Counted from the first letter of the stretch, positions 12,426 to 27,592 are shown. The stretch: 64,000 nucleotides of DNA from Ceratothoa steindachneri (GCA_963969495.1 OZ018321.1:102053578-102117577), one strand, 5' to 3'. The notes: a model not told the origin generated them from the letters alone. Program-made: numbers and translations.

Positions 12426-12799
12426 TATAATTTAGACATGTCAAAAAAAGGCTACAACCCTCTAACAACTATCTTTTCCGCATCGCAATCTTGATAGTCT
12501 TATTCCTACAATCAATCATCATGGCAAAAGGCCTTCCTACATTAAATCGAGAATAATTACAAAATGAAAATCTAAGATCAGTTACAAAAAGATTTCTCTA
12601 GAAATAGATATCCTACAACTACAGCGTAATTAGTAATAGTCAAAACTTAAGGAATTTCAGACAACCTCAAACCTCTCTTTCAGTTCGTCTTCTAAAAATC
12701 CCATTCCGCGCGTTTCGAAGGCTCTTTATATCTGTTAGTGGAACACAAGGATGACTAGAATGGAGATAAAGGATCAGCTAGGAGAGTAAGACATCAATG

Positions 12800-12897
12800 A
12801 TAGTTGGATTACATCGTCGAATGTATTACATAAAGCGGAAAGCCATGAAGGTCATCCGAGAAAGAGTCAAAAAATTCATTTGTAAGCCTCCTGAAGT
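12800..12897 (+). pseudogene. Tc1-like transposase fragment, upstream part
   Basis: Just before the hAT terminus the plus strand reads through KKFICKPPE, matching the position of the K-P-x-(E/D)-F-W segment that precedes the first catalytic block of Tc1-like transposases. The downstream blocks resume immediately after the hAT element at 19,343. The more N-terminal helix-turn-helix region is not clearly legible. The assignment depends on the downstream part and on collinearity. Confidence 0.45.
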
Positions 12898-13488
12898 AGG
12901 CCAACCAAGGCTGTGGAGCTGATACCTAAATCCTAAGCTCCAGCTCTGACTCCAGCTCCAACAGTTTGAAATTTACTGGCTTCAGCTCCACGTTTTGAAA
13001 TTTCTAGCTCCAGCTCCGGCTCCTAGCTTTATTTCATCTCACCATATATTAATGATTGATATAGCCTACTGAAATTGTATTTTGCTCAGTGTTATTCATA
13101 GGCCATAATAGATAGCTTATTAAACTAAATTCCAATGACTATACCTCCTATTTGCTAATCTCCTATTATTGATTAGTATATAATCAATAAAAGCTAATTA
13201 TTGATAATAATATAAATTTACAACATATATTTTTATTTACAACACAGCTATCTTTTGTTTACTATAAGTCAAATGTTTAAGTGAAAATTATAAAGAAATG
13301 TATAAAAATGTTTCATACTGGGATGAGTTTCAAATCTTTATTTTATGTTAAAATTTTTAATTTTTATTAGCTTTTCTTATACTTTTACTCCAATAAGTAT
13401 TAATATTTTTTAGTTTTAATAATGACATATTTGACTGTTAATTTTAAATTCTCTTTGAAATTCAAAAATTACCTTATATTCTTTATTT

Positions 13489-15050
13489 TTAATTCATTAT
13501 TGTTGTCAAAAATAAAACTGTTTCTGCCAAGTCTCCTTTCATTGATGCTCTTAAATCTAATTTTATAATGCTTAGTGCGAAAAATGGTCTTTCCACGCTG
13601 CTTTGGGTGGAAGGCATCACTGTTACAGTCCTAGCTACATTTCTTATAATCTTTGGATACAGGAGTAAGACTTCTTCTATAGTCAGTTTTGATGAGCGGC
13701 TCTGTTTTTCTACTTCATCTAACCCTATCAAAATATTTTCTTGAAATTTGGTTTCTTCTATATTAAGAGGTTTGTCTCCATCTTTATTGATGCGCTTTAT
13801 ATTTGCCTTTTAAATTCTCTCTAAATAATTTAAAAAATCTTCATTATCATTTAAAGAATCTGATTGGCTGCTAATGATTTTATTTTCTTCTTCTTGGTCT
13901 CCTCGATTGTCTGATCTTGGACCTCTCATGCGAATAGCTACTTCATAAAATGCTGTATTTCCTTTAGCCTTCTGATCATCATTCAATAGAACTCTGTCCA
14001 TTGGGTCTGCATAAACAGAACCTAATAGGATTGTATTTTGTAAATGTAGTTTCTCCTTTCTCTTCATTGAAGATACAATTCCATCTGAAAGAAGTCAACC
14101 AGTTTGACCAAAGCGATATAATAATTCCTTCTATGCCAGAAAATTTTTTCCAGGGGTTAAATTTTCAGTTTGCATTTTTTTTGTGGTGGAAAAAGGAAAG
14201 CGAAGTAAAACTCTCTAATTCTGACAATTGCATCCATTCCTATTCAGTGAGTGAGACATCTTTATTAGCTAGCTCTTCTTAATATGGTTTCAGCTCTAAC
14301 AAACTCTTGATCATCATATAGGTGCTCCCCCAACGTGTTTCTTGATCTGGAGTGGCTTCCAAACCTGATTGTCTTTTCAAAATAGAGTCGATTTTTGGTG
14401 GTCTAGCTGCAGAGACTACTTGTGTTATTCTACTGATTATAGTTGCTACAGGGTGTCCTTTTAAACCATCTCTTATTGCTAACTGTAGTGTGTGCACAAC
14501 ACAACGCTGATGTTGGATGAAAGATAATTTAGAAGCTTCTTCAATCAAATCATTTAACTTCTTCAAGCAAATCATTTAAATGTTCCTCTTCAGGTGTTAT
14601 AAAATCATCATTTTCAGAGATGTCTTCATCAATTGACATTTCAATTATTGTTGCTAAATTATTTGTTTCAAGTGTACATAACATATTTGAAGCATTGTCT
14701 GTAATAATAGATAGAACTTGTTCTTTCTCAAATTCAAAATTCTGTAAAACAGTTTCCACCAATTTTGAAAGATATTCTCGTGTGTGGTTTGCATGTGTAT
14801 CTTTAACTGCCAAAATAAATAACTCTATGTCGAGTGCATCCATCCATTTTGAGGAACATAAGGGTTTTACGAAATTCTTCTATTCGTTGGTAGCTTCTTT
14901 AAGTATGATCTTCCTAAGTTTATCTTTTTCTAAAAACCCTCCGAGTTTTTTAGCCATTTCTCCATTAATACTTAAGAATGATGGTTTAGATAAAAAAAAT
15001 AGAGATATACTGTTTTTTACCACCATTTCTATAATATGCTCCTTGTCGTA
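13489..15050 (-). pseudogene. hAT transposase, central and C-terminal parts
   Basis: On the minus strand the order is: a central segment with IITDNASNM (near 14,690), the conserved D-x-(A/G)-x-N-M catalytic block of hAT enzymes; then QHQRCVVHTLQLAI (near 14,500), the C/H-rich block; then ETRWGSTYMM (near 14,320), the R-W block; and finally VMPSTQSSVERPF (near 13,610) with the dimerisation region ending at 13,489. Pieces lie in different frames with intervening stops, for example between 14,550 and 14,575 and near 14,280, so it is a pseudogene. The order and motifs make the hAT assignment firm. The N-terminal BED finger is displaced to 18.7-18.97 kb by later insertions. Confidence 0.85.
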
Positions 15051-15489
15051 GAATGGCCCCTTTTTTTAATCACTTCACACCTGATACCACTTTTATGTAC
15101 GAGAATGCCCCTTTTTCATCTCTCTACACACAAACTGCTTTTGTAGTGGTATTCTTTGTTGTCGTGATATACTTCTTTGATGAAGTAGGCTTTGTTCTAA
15201 GAGTGCTAACTAATATTGTTATTTTAAAAAAGAGAGCCGTGTCAAACACGTAAGGATATAGATAAATGCCCAAGAATTCCAGAAATAAACATATATTTTT
15301 AACTTTAACAATTTAATACACAAAAACTAAACATTGACCACAGAAATACTCCGAATATTATAATACACAATAAATATTTTAATTAGCTTGCCCCTCTAAA
15401 ATTGGTTAAATTCGCTACACACTTTAATATATAAGATTTAGGCTTATTGACTCTACTGGAGTTTAAATACCTCAGGAATTTTATTGTCT

Positions 15490-17700
15490 CTACGACGTGT
15501 GCTGACCGGCCAGATGGAGGCGGTCGAGATCACGGGATACTTTTGGCGAGGGTAGCAGATGGGGGTCCACATGGTATTCAGGGGGCTTCTTCAAGGACGA
15601 GAACAATCATGGTGCTTTAGGCGGCACTAGGGTAGGCGTGGTCCCTCTGGCGAGAGTAAGTCGAACTTTGTTCTTAAACCAAGTTAACTTAGAGTTCGGT
15701 TTGACCACCGAGTAACGGGCTCGAGGGGGAGCTTTTCTCCTTCGTTACTTAATTCTTCATGAGCGAGGACTGAACTCGGGGAGAGTCTTCTTCAAGGGCG
15801 AGGATCGAGGAGGGGGGGTTTCTCTGACGAAAATAAGTTAACTCAAAGGTCGGTTTGGTAACCAGGAACTAGCTCGAGGATGAGTTTCTTCTTAGTTCCA
15901 ACCTTCCTCAAGGGCGAGTATAACGGAGGGGGGTTTCCTCTGACGAGAATAAGTTGAACTTGGTTCCTCAACCAAGTTAACTTATGAGTTTGGTGTGGCC
16001 ACCAAGTAATGGGCTCGAGGGGCAACCTTTTCCTTCTTCATTTTTTAGTTCCTCAAGGACGAGGAATACCCCTGATGTTTAAGATGCACCAGGATATGAG
16101 GAGTCTCTCTGACGAGAGTAAGTTGAACTTGAACAAGTTAACTTAACGTTTGGTTTGATAACCAGGGACTAGCTCGAGGATGAGCTGCTTATTAGCCCCT
16201 TAAGGTAGGTAGCCCTGCTTCTCTTGCAGGTTACTTCTTAGTCTGACAACTCGAGTATTCTACCTGTCCATTCTTGGTAGCCCGATCTTAATTCGGGGAC
16301 TTCGTCACCTGGAGCCTGACGTATTCTACCATGATTTTCCTCAGGGTTTTTTATTTATACCTCGTCACCCCACTGGGGGAGAAGTAAGAAGGGGGGTGGC
16401 TTGAGGACGGGCCCAGAAAGGTTCTTATTCCAAACGGTTTTTCCCACCAAGTCTTACATCGGCTCCCGTTAGCCTTCGAACTTGGGAGAAACGCGTCTCT
16501 AATTTCTTACTTGAGGTGAAATTGAATATCACTGTGAGGGTATGGAACGTACATACTCGCATGCCGCCAGACAATCGTCGGAAGAAAAGAAATTTGTCAT
16601 TTGAGTTGACCTTCGTCTCTTCTCTCTTCCCCACCCTTCCCCGATATTCTACCGCCGAATTCCGCCTTCTCCTTGACCTAAGTCGTTATCCGTACCAAAC
16701 TTCCCCAAAAGGCGACAGGAAGTCTGACGAAAGAAGGCTTATCTCACAGAGAAGCCTAAATTATATGTGCCTACTTTATAATACCATGGAGATTGTCCAG
16801 AAGGCGCTGCGATAAGCGAATTGTCGTATATGGAATCTTTCTCTCGATTTCACTGAGTCCGCGGTATAAGTGACAACGTGGTTCATCCCTCGGCAGAAGT
16901 GTTCCAAACCTACTCGCGTAACCCTCACGTTGAACGAGAGTCGTTGCCGTAACGTATCGACTGCCAAGGCGCCGCAGAGTTAACTTGGTCGCTGTCTCAA
17001 AGTGTTCCTGAGGCAAATCCCGCCTCGCATAGTCTGTGACTAGAAGAATACGCTATGTTGTTCAACGTAACTTGAGAAAGAAAAAGGAACATCCAAATAG
17101 TTACTGCAAGTTACTATTTGTTAGCGTCACATCCAGTTAGGGTTGAACTAACCGGAACTGCAGTAAGCAGCCCAGAACCCGTCGTCTTATCCCCCCTCTC
17201 CCCAAAAACTCGTGTTAACGCCCCCTAAACCTCCCCGTCTGGACCTGATTAGTCGTCTCTCCAATCCATCACAATTAATGGTAATCTGTAAACCCAGTGT
17301 CCCTCTATTCTCAATTACCTATTTAATTAACAGTGATTGATACTCCCATTGAGTCATTATAAATCTAGACGCTTAACGTCAGTGTTATTCTCCCTTCCTT
17401 TTTTAAAGAGATTCAAGTGAGTCATTCCCTGATATTATTATTTATAATTGCTGTCAACCCGGACTAATCCGTGTTTAATATTTAATCCTCATTTACCTAA
17501 ATGGCCCTTTAACCATTTCTACTAATTATTATTTTGGTGTAGAGTAAAGTTTATTTTTGTACGTGTGTTTATTTGTGGCTCCTCCTTTTTTACGTACCCT
17601 TGGCAAGACTTTAATTAAGAATCCCTTCGGCTAATATATTCAACCTGTATTATGCATTCTTAGAATTTAACAATCACAAACCTTTCCCCAGTAACAAGTG
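15490..17700. repeat. GC-richer insert of unknown type within the hAT element
   Basis: A block clearly richer in G and C than its surroundings separates the hAT catalytic region from its BED finger. It includes the tandem repeats at 15,646-16,200 and a C-rich stretch near 17,190-17,240. No protein motif was recognised in any frame. It could be a solo LTR or part of a large non-coding element, but I found no matched terminal repeats. Confidence 0.4.
15646..16200. repeat. Four imperfect tandem repeats of about 115-175 bp
   Basis: Each unit begins tctgacgagagtaagttgaact, continues through caagttaactta, a ggtttgaccaccaagtaa-like box, a gctcgagg(g/a) box and a ttcctcaagggcgagga box. Copies start near 15,646, 15,820, 15,940 and 16,103. 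Long and short versions alternate: copies 1 and 3 carry gggctcgaggggg, copies 2 and 4 carry ctagctcgaggatgag. This suggests a higher-order dimer that was duplicated. Confidence 0.65.
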
Positions 17701-17777
17701 GGACTTTTATAGTGAGAATCCTGGCCGTGGCACAACCCGCCTCTAACTAGCTTCTGCACGTTCAGTAGGAATTAAAG

Positions 17778-17779
<2 letters not shown>

Positions 17780-17838
<59 letters not shown>
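17780..17838. repeat. (AT)n microsatellite
   Basis: Uninterrupted AT dinucleotides for about 58 bases, between the GC-rich block and the MITE. Confidence 0.95.
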
Positions 17839-17839
<1 letters not shown>

Positions 17840-18171
17840 GATCGTAGATTGAGTCATAGGGTCACAATACCATCGACTTAAACAAAAGCAGTGTGTCCAG
17901 ATCAAGGACTAGAATAATTATTGGACCAGACTATGAGCAATTCTACCACAATCACTGTCGTAGGGGAGATCTTGCATTTTACAACCTTAGGCCTTTAATA
18001 GCGACGAGTGACAATGCGGTGTGGTTACGTGTTTGACCCCACGGTGCCGGGGCCGGATGTCTTTGCGGTAATCGCCTCGTGTCTCCACTGAGAGAGAACG
18101 GGGGAGTGAAGATTCTCCTAAACTCCTTATTTTATCAGTGGTCTTTGTGACAGTAGCATTATTTGTTGCAT
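17839..18171. other. Short unassigned stretch between (AT)n and the MITE
   Basis: About 330 bases with a G+C-rich middle (about 18,020-18,110). No hAT transposase motif was visible, so it is probably part of another insertion. Confidence 0.3.
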
Positions 18172-18710
18172 AACAAGGTCTCCTGACCAAAAAGTCGCTT
18201 GCTCTCACTTATTCTGATATATGACCTTACGACCTTCAAAACTTTCAAAAATTCACAGACTAACCTTGGGAAGACCTCAGCAATTCTATCATTAGAAAGG
18301 GAATGTAGAACAACATAAGGATTTCAAATTTCGTTAGAATCGGCTAAATTGTTATGATGTTATTGCCAAAACAAAATAATTTACGGATTAACCTTGGGAA
18401 GACTTTGGTAATTATATCATTAGAAAGAGAATGTAAAACAACATAATGGTTTCAAATTTCGTTCAAATGGGTCCAATAGTTATGATTTTATGGCCAAACA
18501 AAATAATTCCTGGGCTAACCTTGGGCGAACTTTCGCAATTATATCATTCGAAAGGGAATTTGAAACAACATAAGCTTTTCAAATTTTGTTAGAATCGGTC
18601 TAATAGTTACAATGTTATTACAAAACTAAAAAAAGCAAAACGGGGACCGACCGACATAATGAGATGTAGAGTAGCCTGCGTTTAGACTCGCACGCGACGA
18701 AAAACTTGTT
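18172..18710 (-). mobile_element. MITE-like repeat family, copy 1 (inserted in the hAT gene)
   Basis: One end reads aacaaggtctcctgaccaaa then aagtcgcttgctctcact. The other ends in cgcacgcgac then gaaaaacttgtt, so AACAAG and GTCGCGTGC-type sequences face each other as inverted termini. The interior holds three about 127-bp tandem units, each starting near gattaaccttgggaagac and ending near aatagttatgatgttatt. Other copies lie at 47.42, 51.74 and 61.26 kb, the last two in opposite orientation. It lies within the hAT transposase gene, just downstream of the BED-finger piece. Confidence 0.7.
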
Positions 18711-18975
18711 ATTGGTGAAATTTGTCCAACACGTTTCATATTTTCAGTTGATGTACTAACTTGAGTGTCTTTCTTTTTGACGATTTCATATATTTTTGGA
18801 TGGAATCTCTGTAGATGCCTTTTCAAATTTGATGGTTTGCCAGTCATAGTCAGTTTTTTTTTATCAGAGCTTGTAGTGCCGCTTGTAGTGATCAAGGAAC
18901 TAATTCTAGTTTCACAAAATTGTTCACCAACATTAGCATCAAAATTAACCCCTCTCGTTCAATGGCTGATATAAA
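18711..18975 (-). pseudogene. hAT transposase N-terminal piece with BED zinc finger
   Basis: On the minus strand a BED-type finger is recognisable by its second half: KPSNLKRHLQRFHPKIYE, the LxxHL-x(4)-H pattern that ends BED fingers. A Ser/Thr-rich linker follows, then the reading is cut off by the MITE at 18,710. The first Cys pair of the finger is not legible in this frame. In intact hAT enzymes this domain binds the terminal repeats. Here it is separated by over 3.5 kb from the catalytic region. Confidence 0.65.
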
Positions 18976-19369
18976 TCTTTGCCGTCATTTGTGACAATAA
19001 ATTACTCAAAGACGGCAGATCTTGCTTATGTTTGAGATGTAGTAGCCACTTTAATGGGGTTCTAGAACATAAATTATACAAGTTAAGCAAAAACAAGTTG
19101 TGTAAGTTACAAATTAAAACATTAATTCTAGATTATTATGTAAAAGAAAAATAAATAAATAGTTAATTTATTTGGGAAAATAATATGGTTTAATTTTAAT
19201 AGATCCCGATATAATGAAAAGGATTTTTCAAATTGATACCTTTTTATTATTGTTGAGAAAGAGGAAAAATTATGATGCACTTTTAGTGTATGGAACTGGA
19301 GCCGACTCTAGCTCCAGCTCCAGCTCCGGCTCTACAGCCCTGATGCTCACGATCATTTTGAGAAATATT

Positions 19370-19865
19370 TTGATTCTGGAAGCTATCCATGTAATCTGGT
19401 CAGAACAAACGAAGATATTTGCTTGGAAGAAATGATATTAGGTATTTTTTCCGAAAAAATGGTGGGCTGATCTTCCAAAGAACATGGTTCTCACAATACA
19501 ACATGGAGGTGGATGTATTATATGTTATGGGGCATTTTCTGTGCAAAAGGCGTTGTGCTCTTTATTGAATTAATAATTATACTACAGAAAGAATCCTGAA
19601 TATATCTGCCGAGTGATACTTTCAACCTTGGCATAGGAAGAATATGGGTTTTTCAACAGGAAAAAAAACAAACGCCTCAAAATTGTTTCCTTGCAAGGCT
19701 GAATAAAGCTAAAATACACGTTTTGGAATGACCACAGAGGTCACCAGACCTCTCAAACCAAGAGAGAACTTGTAGCATGAACTGAAAGTGCCCGTCCATG
19801 CTAAAGACAAATGAGCCAAAATTCCTTCCTAAACTTGTTTGAACCTAATTTTAAAATATAATAAT
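19370..19865 (+). pseudogene. Tc1-like transposase fragment, downstream part
   Basis: Directly after the hAT right flank the plus strand shows IWSEQTKIFAW (canonical form IWSDETKF). It continues with a GGG-x-I-x-x-YG segment near 19,508, WVFQQ near 19,649, and PQRSPDLSNQE near 19,735 (canonical WPxQSPDLNPIEN). The first catalytic Asp reads as Glu, and there are stops in the frame. The N-terminal part lies left of the hAT element at 12.8 kb, which implies that the hAT element inserted into a Tc1 gene. Confidence 0.7.
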
Positions 19866-22906
<3,041 letters not shown>

Positions 22907-23399
22907 CTGGTTAGATAATTACTAGAGGGAACAGTAAAACAAACTGTTCTCACTGGTTGTACAAAAATGACAACCCCCTAGAGCAAAGCTAAACATAACC
23001 AAAAGAACCAAGTAACATTAATGAATAAAAAATAAATAAATGCAAATATAACTTATGTTTTGCTTTGCCGCATTTCTTTTCCACATTTAATGGCAGCCTG
23101 TTGATTTTATTGTTACATTTAATAAGTGTTAGAAATATTTTTTTTAGACCTTTTTGGTGAGGCTTTATTTTTAATAAAAGATACAGCCATAATTTACCCT
23201 TTAGCTCCTTGGGATCAATTCTAGCCAACGATCCCCCAAAACACCATTCCTAATTAATAACACCCAAGAAACCTATTGGTATATTTTAAAAAAATCGGTA
23301 AAATAACTTTTATTAAACAAATACCAAAATAAATTAAACTAACAAAAAGTAAAATATTACTCCAAGAACAAAAGAGAAATATCGGAAAATAAATTTTCA

Positions 23400-23710
23400 A
23401 ATACACTCAAACCGAGTCGATCCTGCTACATAGGATAGGTCCGGTGAGGTCAGATTGGGTTTTGTTAGGCACATTATTTCAGTCATTTGACTCCCACTGC
23501 TGAAAGAGGCCCTTTCTCATTTCTCTGTAGAGATTTGTCTCATCATGAGAAGTTTTGTGTCTTAAGCTACCATGATTGCCCAAAGCAGATTAGTATCTAG
23601 GGGTCGAGAGCGAAAGAAGACAACACTGGATTTTTTTGCCGCGACAGAAAGCGATCCCAGGACTTTTCTTTGAAAATCCAGCACACTAATCACAACGCTA
23701 CCGAGCCTCA
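23400..23710 (-). mobile_element. tRNA-derived SINE, minus strand
   Basis: Read on the minus strand from 23,710, the head GGCTCGGTAGCGTTGTGATT then AGTGTGCTGG matches the acceptor, D-arm and A-box layout of a tRNA. It is followed by an anticodon-arm-like segment and a degenerate B-box (GTCCTGGGATCGC). A body of about 240 bases follows and ends near 23,400. It is clearly different from the SINE at 10.7 kb. No poly-A or target duplication was confirmed. Confidence 0.6.
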
Positions 23711-24253
23711 TCTTACCATTATATAGAGATAATAAATAAAAGGCTTAATAGAAAAACGTAATTATTTACAGGCACTTGGTACATCGCGAAAACATTTCCT
23801 GTCAATATCTCGTTCCCCCGAGTTTGAACAAAAGTGTTATCTATACCTGTCTTCAAAAAAAAGGACCAAAAGAACATTAAAAAACGAAAATTCTGCCAAT
23901 GCTGCAAGTGGGACGTTTTATGTAATCTTGAGCTATTTTTACGAGTATATAGAATTTTCTGTGGACAATTTACGCCAGCATTCTTTAAATCTCATTATTG
24001 GAGTTTTACGAAAGCTTGTTTTTTACATTAGAATTAAGATAATTAATTAAACTACCTTATCTAACCAACATAATCTAGCCAAAATAACTTAAGCAATTTA
24101 AGCTAACTAATTTTTTTTTAGTAATGGGATCCCATCTTGAGACTGCCTGCTTGGGCATAGAAACTTGAAGCCGCCGTGGCATTTGTGGGCAGGTCCATGG
24201 CAACAGTCAAGGCGCAATAGCGCGCAACTTTAAGTTCCCCTTTGCCAAGCAGC

Positions 24254-24730
24254 TCAGAGAGCTGCCCGTATTCCTACCAAAAAATAGGTGTGAGGAAGAG
24301 CGAAACGCTGGTCTGGTCGCCAAATCCTTGCGGACTGTTTGGCGCCCTCATTGGCGGGCTCATTTCCCGCAATTCCTAAATGTCCAGGAACCCAGCAGAA
24401 GATAATTTCGTCATCCGCCCTGCTCGCCAAAACCGCGGGATCAAGGATATCGAGAACTAAGGGATGCGGAGATTCCAATGCTCTGAGAGCAGTCGGGGCG
24501 CTTTGTGAGTCGCTATAAATCACCATCTGGTCTCCCAACCGGGAACGTCGCGTTATCTCCCATAACGAGCGGTGTATTGCAACCAGCTTGGCCGTGAAGA
24601 CAGACGCAGCGCCTGGTAGAGCCACGCTGACTTCAAACTGGGTGGATATGGCGTGGAAAACGAGGCCTTCTTGGGACTTGGAGCCATCCGTATACACTAG
24701 CACGCTTCCAGCGTGACACGAAGTGTGCTG
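24254..24730 (-). pseudogene. Jockey-like ORF2: RNase H domain
   Basis: A 150-codon open piece carries the RNase H motifs in order: VYTDGSKS (first catalytic Asp), an ELxAI-type segment with KLVAIHRSLW where the usual Glu is replaced by Lys, YSDSQSA (third acidic residue), and CWVPGHLGIAGNEPANEGA (His and final acidic motif, with the Asp of the usual NExAD replaced by Asn). The fold signature is clear but two acidic positions have changed. RNase H at the C-terminus is found in Jockey/I/R1-type LINEs. Confidence 0.8.
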
Positions 24731-25299
24731 ATAAAAGCGCTTAAAAGCAATACTCCCAGCGCTTTAGAAGCTTTGGGAGCAGAGGCGTGGTGACAAATAG
24801 TTGAAGGTGGTACCGTCTAGGGGGCGTCCTGGGCATAACGAAGGGCGCCACCGGCCCGAGAGCTATACCTAGCTCTCGAAGGGGTTTCCTATTCCTAAAC
24901 CAAAGGGCTTAGAATATGACGCTCGGTGGTATAGCCATCGTCGAGATCAGCTCCGGATGCAGTGAGAGCTGTTGGCAAACCAGGCAGGAGCCGGGCTCGC
25001 GCGTACAGGCGAATAATCTACTGTGCATGGCACAGCGCAAGTGAAATCTCCCCAGCATCGACTAGTAGGCTCTCAATGGGAGAAGCGCAGAAGGCAGAAG
25101 TCACCAGGCAAAGGCCAGTATGGTGGATCGAGACCACCTTCCGCAATGCACGCTCGGCTGCGGATGCATAAAACTCGCATCCGCAGTAGAGCTTGGAACG
25201 AACAAAGGATCACTAGAAAAGTAAGGCAGTAGTCCTGTCAGCGCCCCAGCGCTGAACGTTATGGAACGAAGAATATCCACAGTGCAATGCATGTTGGAG

Positions 25300-26600
25300 T
25301 CGATGCTCATGAGTTTTCATCTTGATCACCCCAAGAGATCAATAGGTAGTCCACGTAGAACATAGCGAGAACATCTTCCGGGAGCGGCAAGGTAATGCTG
25401 TTGATGCTCAGGGCAAAGAGTGTGACTCTGAGGACATTTTCCTGTCGGGCATTCTCCTCTTGTGCCATTGGGCCCGCCGGAGAGCTCCCTTCCTCCCTCA
25501 GAACGTGGAATCGACGATCTGGCAAAAATTTTATATAAAGATGGAGAGTCGTACCCTCTCCTCCATCGTTTGGAGAATCTCAATGTTACCGTATCGCCAT
25601 GCGGTATCAAATACCTTGTCCAGGTCGAAAAACAGCGCAGCGTATGGCATTCTACGAAGGAATCTCTCGTAGAAGGCATTTTCTAGTCGGAACAAAGCAT
25701 CTGACATGTAGTGGAACTAGCGGAAGTCGCACTGTGCAGAAGAAAGATGTCCTGCGCTGTCCAGAATAAAGCTACTTAGGATTTACCAATTTCTCCATCT
25801 ACTTCTACACGCAGGAGGTTAGATGGATTGGGCTTAAACCGGCTAGGGTAGAGTGATCTCTCCCCAGTTTCCGAAAAGGGAGGACAGTAGTGATGTGCCA
25901 GAAATCTTGGATGATACCCTCTATCCAGATGTTGTTGAACAAATCTAACAGAAAGGCCATGACTCTCTCACCAAGGTGTCGAAGCATGGCGTACGGGATG
26001 CCGTCCAGACCAGGGGCGGTGTCCACGCAATAACTAAGAGTGGAACCCAATTCACTCAGAGTAAACCTATCATTAAAGGGTTCTTCGCTTCTGGAGCTAG
26101 GGTCCAGTCAATGGTCTTCCGCGACATCACGACGCGCTAGAGAATGCGGAAAAAGCGGTCGCAAAGGATTCCTCCACGGACGCGGGTTCTGAGATTCCGG
26201 TCTCATTCTCCTGGATAACGGGAGGGATGTTCTGCGATAACCTGCCCTGAATCCTTTGGACTAGCTTTCAGACTTATGCTAGAGGGAACTTTTCGTTAGG
26301 TGAAGACACCTTTGCTTGCCAAGAAGAGCGGCGGTGGTGCTTCGAAGTATACCGGAACCTAACCCTAGCCCGACGAAATTCACTGAGAGTGAAATCGTTA
26401 GGGTGGCGCTTATAGTGCATGTATGCATAACGCTTCTGTTGAGGGCTATCTCACACTCAACTGAAAACCACGTGAGTGGTCGGCATGCAAAAAGGCCAGA
26501 CATTCTAGAAAGAGTAGTAAGTCCTAGGGCGATGAAGTTGCTGGAGAGAAACTCAACGGCCTCATCTACCGAACTAATTCCTCGACTAAGACAGATAAAT
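25300..26600 (-). pseudogene. Jockey-like ORF2: reverse transcriptase domain
   Basis: Fragments in several frames show DTAPGLDGIPYAMLRHL (26.0 kb), the PG-x-DGI-(P/S) entry motif of LINE RTs; a TTVLPFRK segment; a palm A region near 25,640 (FFDLDKVFDTAWRYG in one frame); and the catalytic block AMFYVDYLLIS near 25,365, in which YVDD has become YVDY. Several frameshifts separate the parts. It is catalytically dead. Confidence 0.75.
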
Positions 26601-26639
26601 CATTTATTTCCTTAAATGCGAACCACTGCGCCCGCGCCA

Positions 26640-27592
26640 AACACCACCGGCGCGGGTTATCGGGTGGCAGCGGTCCAGAAAGTGATATTTGAATGCAAAA
26701 GTGATGACTACTATGGATGTCATCTACCAACCCCAAACAAAATCAAGTTGTGCATCCGGAGGGCACAAAGATAGATCGAGACAGGAAAACGAAGCGGTTC
26801 TCGGGCAGTGATGCGTAAACTCATCCACATTTAGGACACGTATCTCCAACTCGTCGATCAGGTCAGCTCCTCTCAGCTGGGCCGAAGTCCGTGGCAATTC
26901 CATTGTAGGAATATGTCCTCCACGCCTCGCTCGGAGGAGATGTGAGAACCCTCTTCGAAGAGAAGGCTCTCACGAGAATGGCCGTACTTTTTCCTGGAGC
27001 CAGACCTCCGGGCGCTGTTGGCCAGACAATGCGCTGAAGGTGCTGTCGCTTTCTATGACTTATCGGAGGAGGTTTAGAACGCCATGCTAGTGTTTTTTTC
27101 CCTCCACATTGAAACCTTAGGCGAGCGGGACGGCTTTGGAGGCGGGGGTCCGTCTTTTGGAGGATCTACCGTCTCCGAGCCACCCAGCTTACCACTAAGT
27201 GTGGGCGAAGGAGCCGAGAAGCTCCTTTACTGCCTGCAAACTTTCAGGGGAAAACATTATGAATCCCAGAAGATGGCCTCATGACTCTCTTCATGGGGTG
27301 TTGCCCTCTCTGAGTCTAACGACTCGATGAAGGCGCTCAGCTGGTTCGCATTATGCGAAACGGTCACGTTGGCGGAAGGAAGATGAGCCTTAGTTTCAGG
27401 CGGGGCTGGGTGTGAGCCGTTTGTGACGTCAGCTCTACGAGGGAATCGCCCAGGGTGGATAGAACCTGCAGAAGGGTTCCGAATTAGCGCGGAAACGACC
27501 ATGCTCGTAGGCATCGCTGTGCCAGGAGCAAAGGATGTCTTTTTCAACATTGAAGCATAGGAGGTCCCAGGTAGCGTTGGAAGCGCCAGCAT
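26640..27592 (-). pseudogene. Jockey-like ORF1 end and deleted endonuclease
   Basis: The minus-strand piece at 27,592-27,257 is Ser/Pro-rich and includes TSYASMLKK, as seen near the end of Jockey-type ORF1 proteins. The following sequence to about 26,900 closely parallels the plus-strand copy at 49,210-49,390 (for example ccgataagtc, cagcgcattgtctgg and tggaattgcc shared). The endonuclease then jumps from its N-terminal block to a late block around the gagctggagata match, so the middle of the domain is missing. Confidence 0.65.

Larger units (their letters stand above)
12906..19342 (-). mobile_element. hAT element with CAGGGCTGTAGAGC-type termini, heavily interrupted
   Basis: The left terminus begins CAAGGCTGTGGAGC. 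The right terminus, reverse complemented, begins CAGGGCTGTAGAGCC. Both continue into GCTCC-rich subterminal repeats (agctccagctcc). The 8-bp flanks aggccaac (12,898-12,905) and atgctcac (19,343-19,350) agree at 5 of 8 positions, a decayed duplication. The transposase gene lies on the minus strand, with its BED finger near the right end and the C-terminal dimerisation region near 13.5 kb. A GC-rich block, an (AT)n tract and a MITE sit between them. The element lies inside a Tc1-like transposase gene. Confidence 0.75.
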
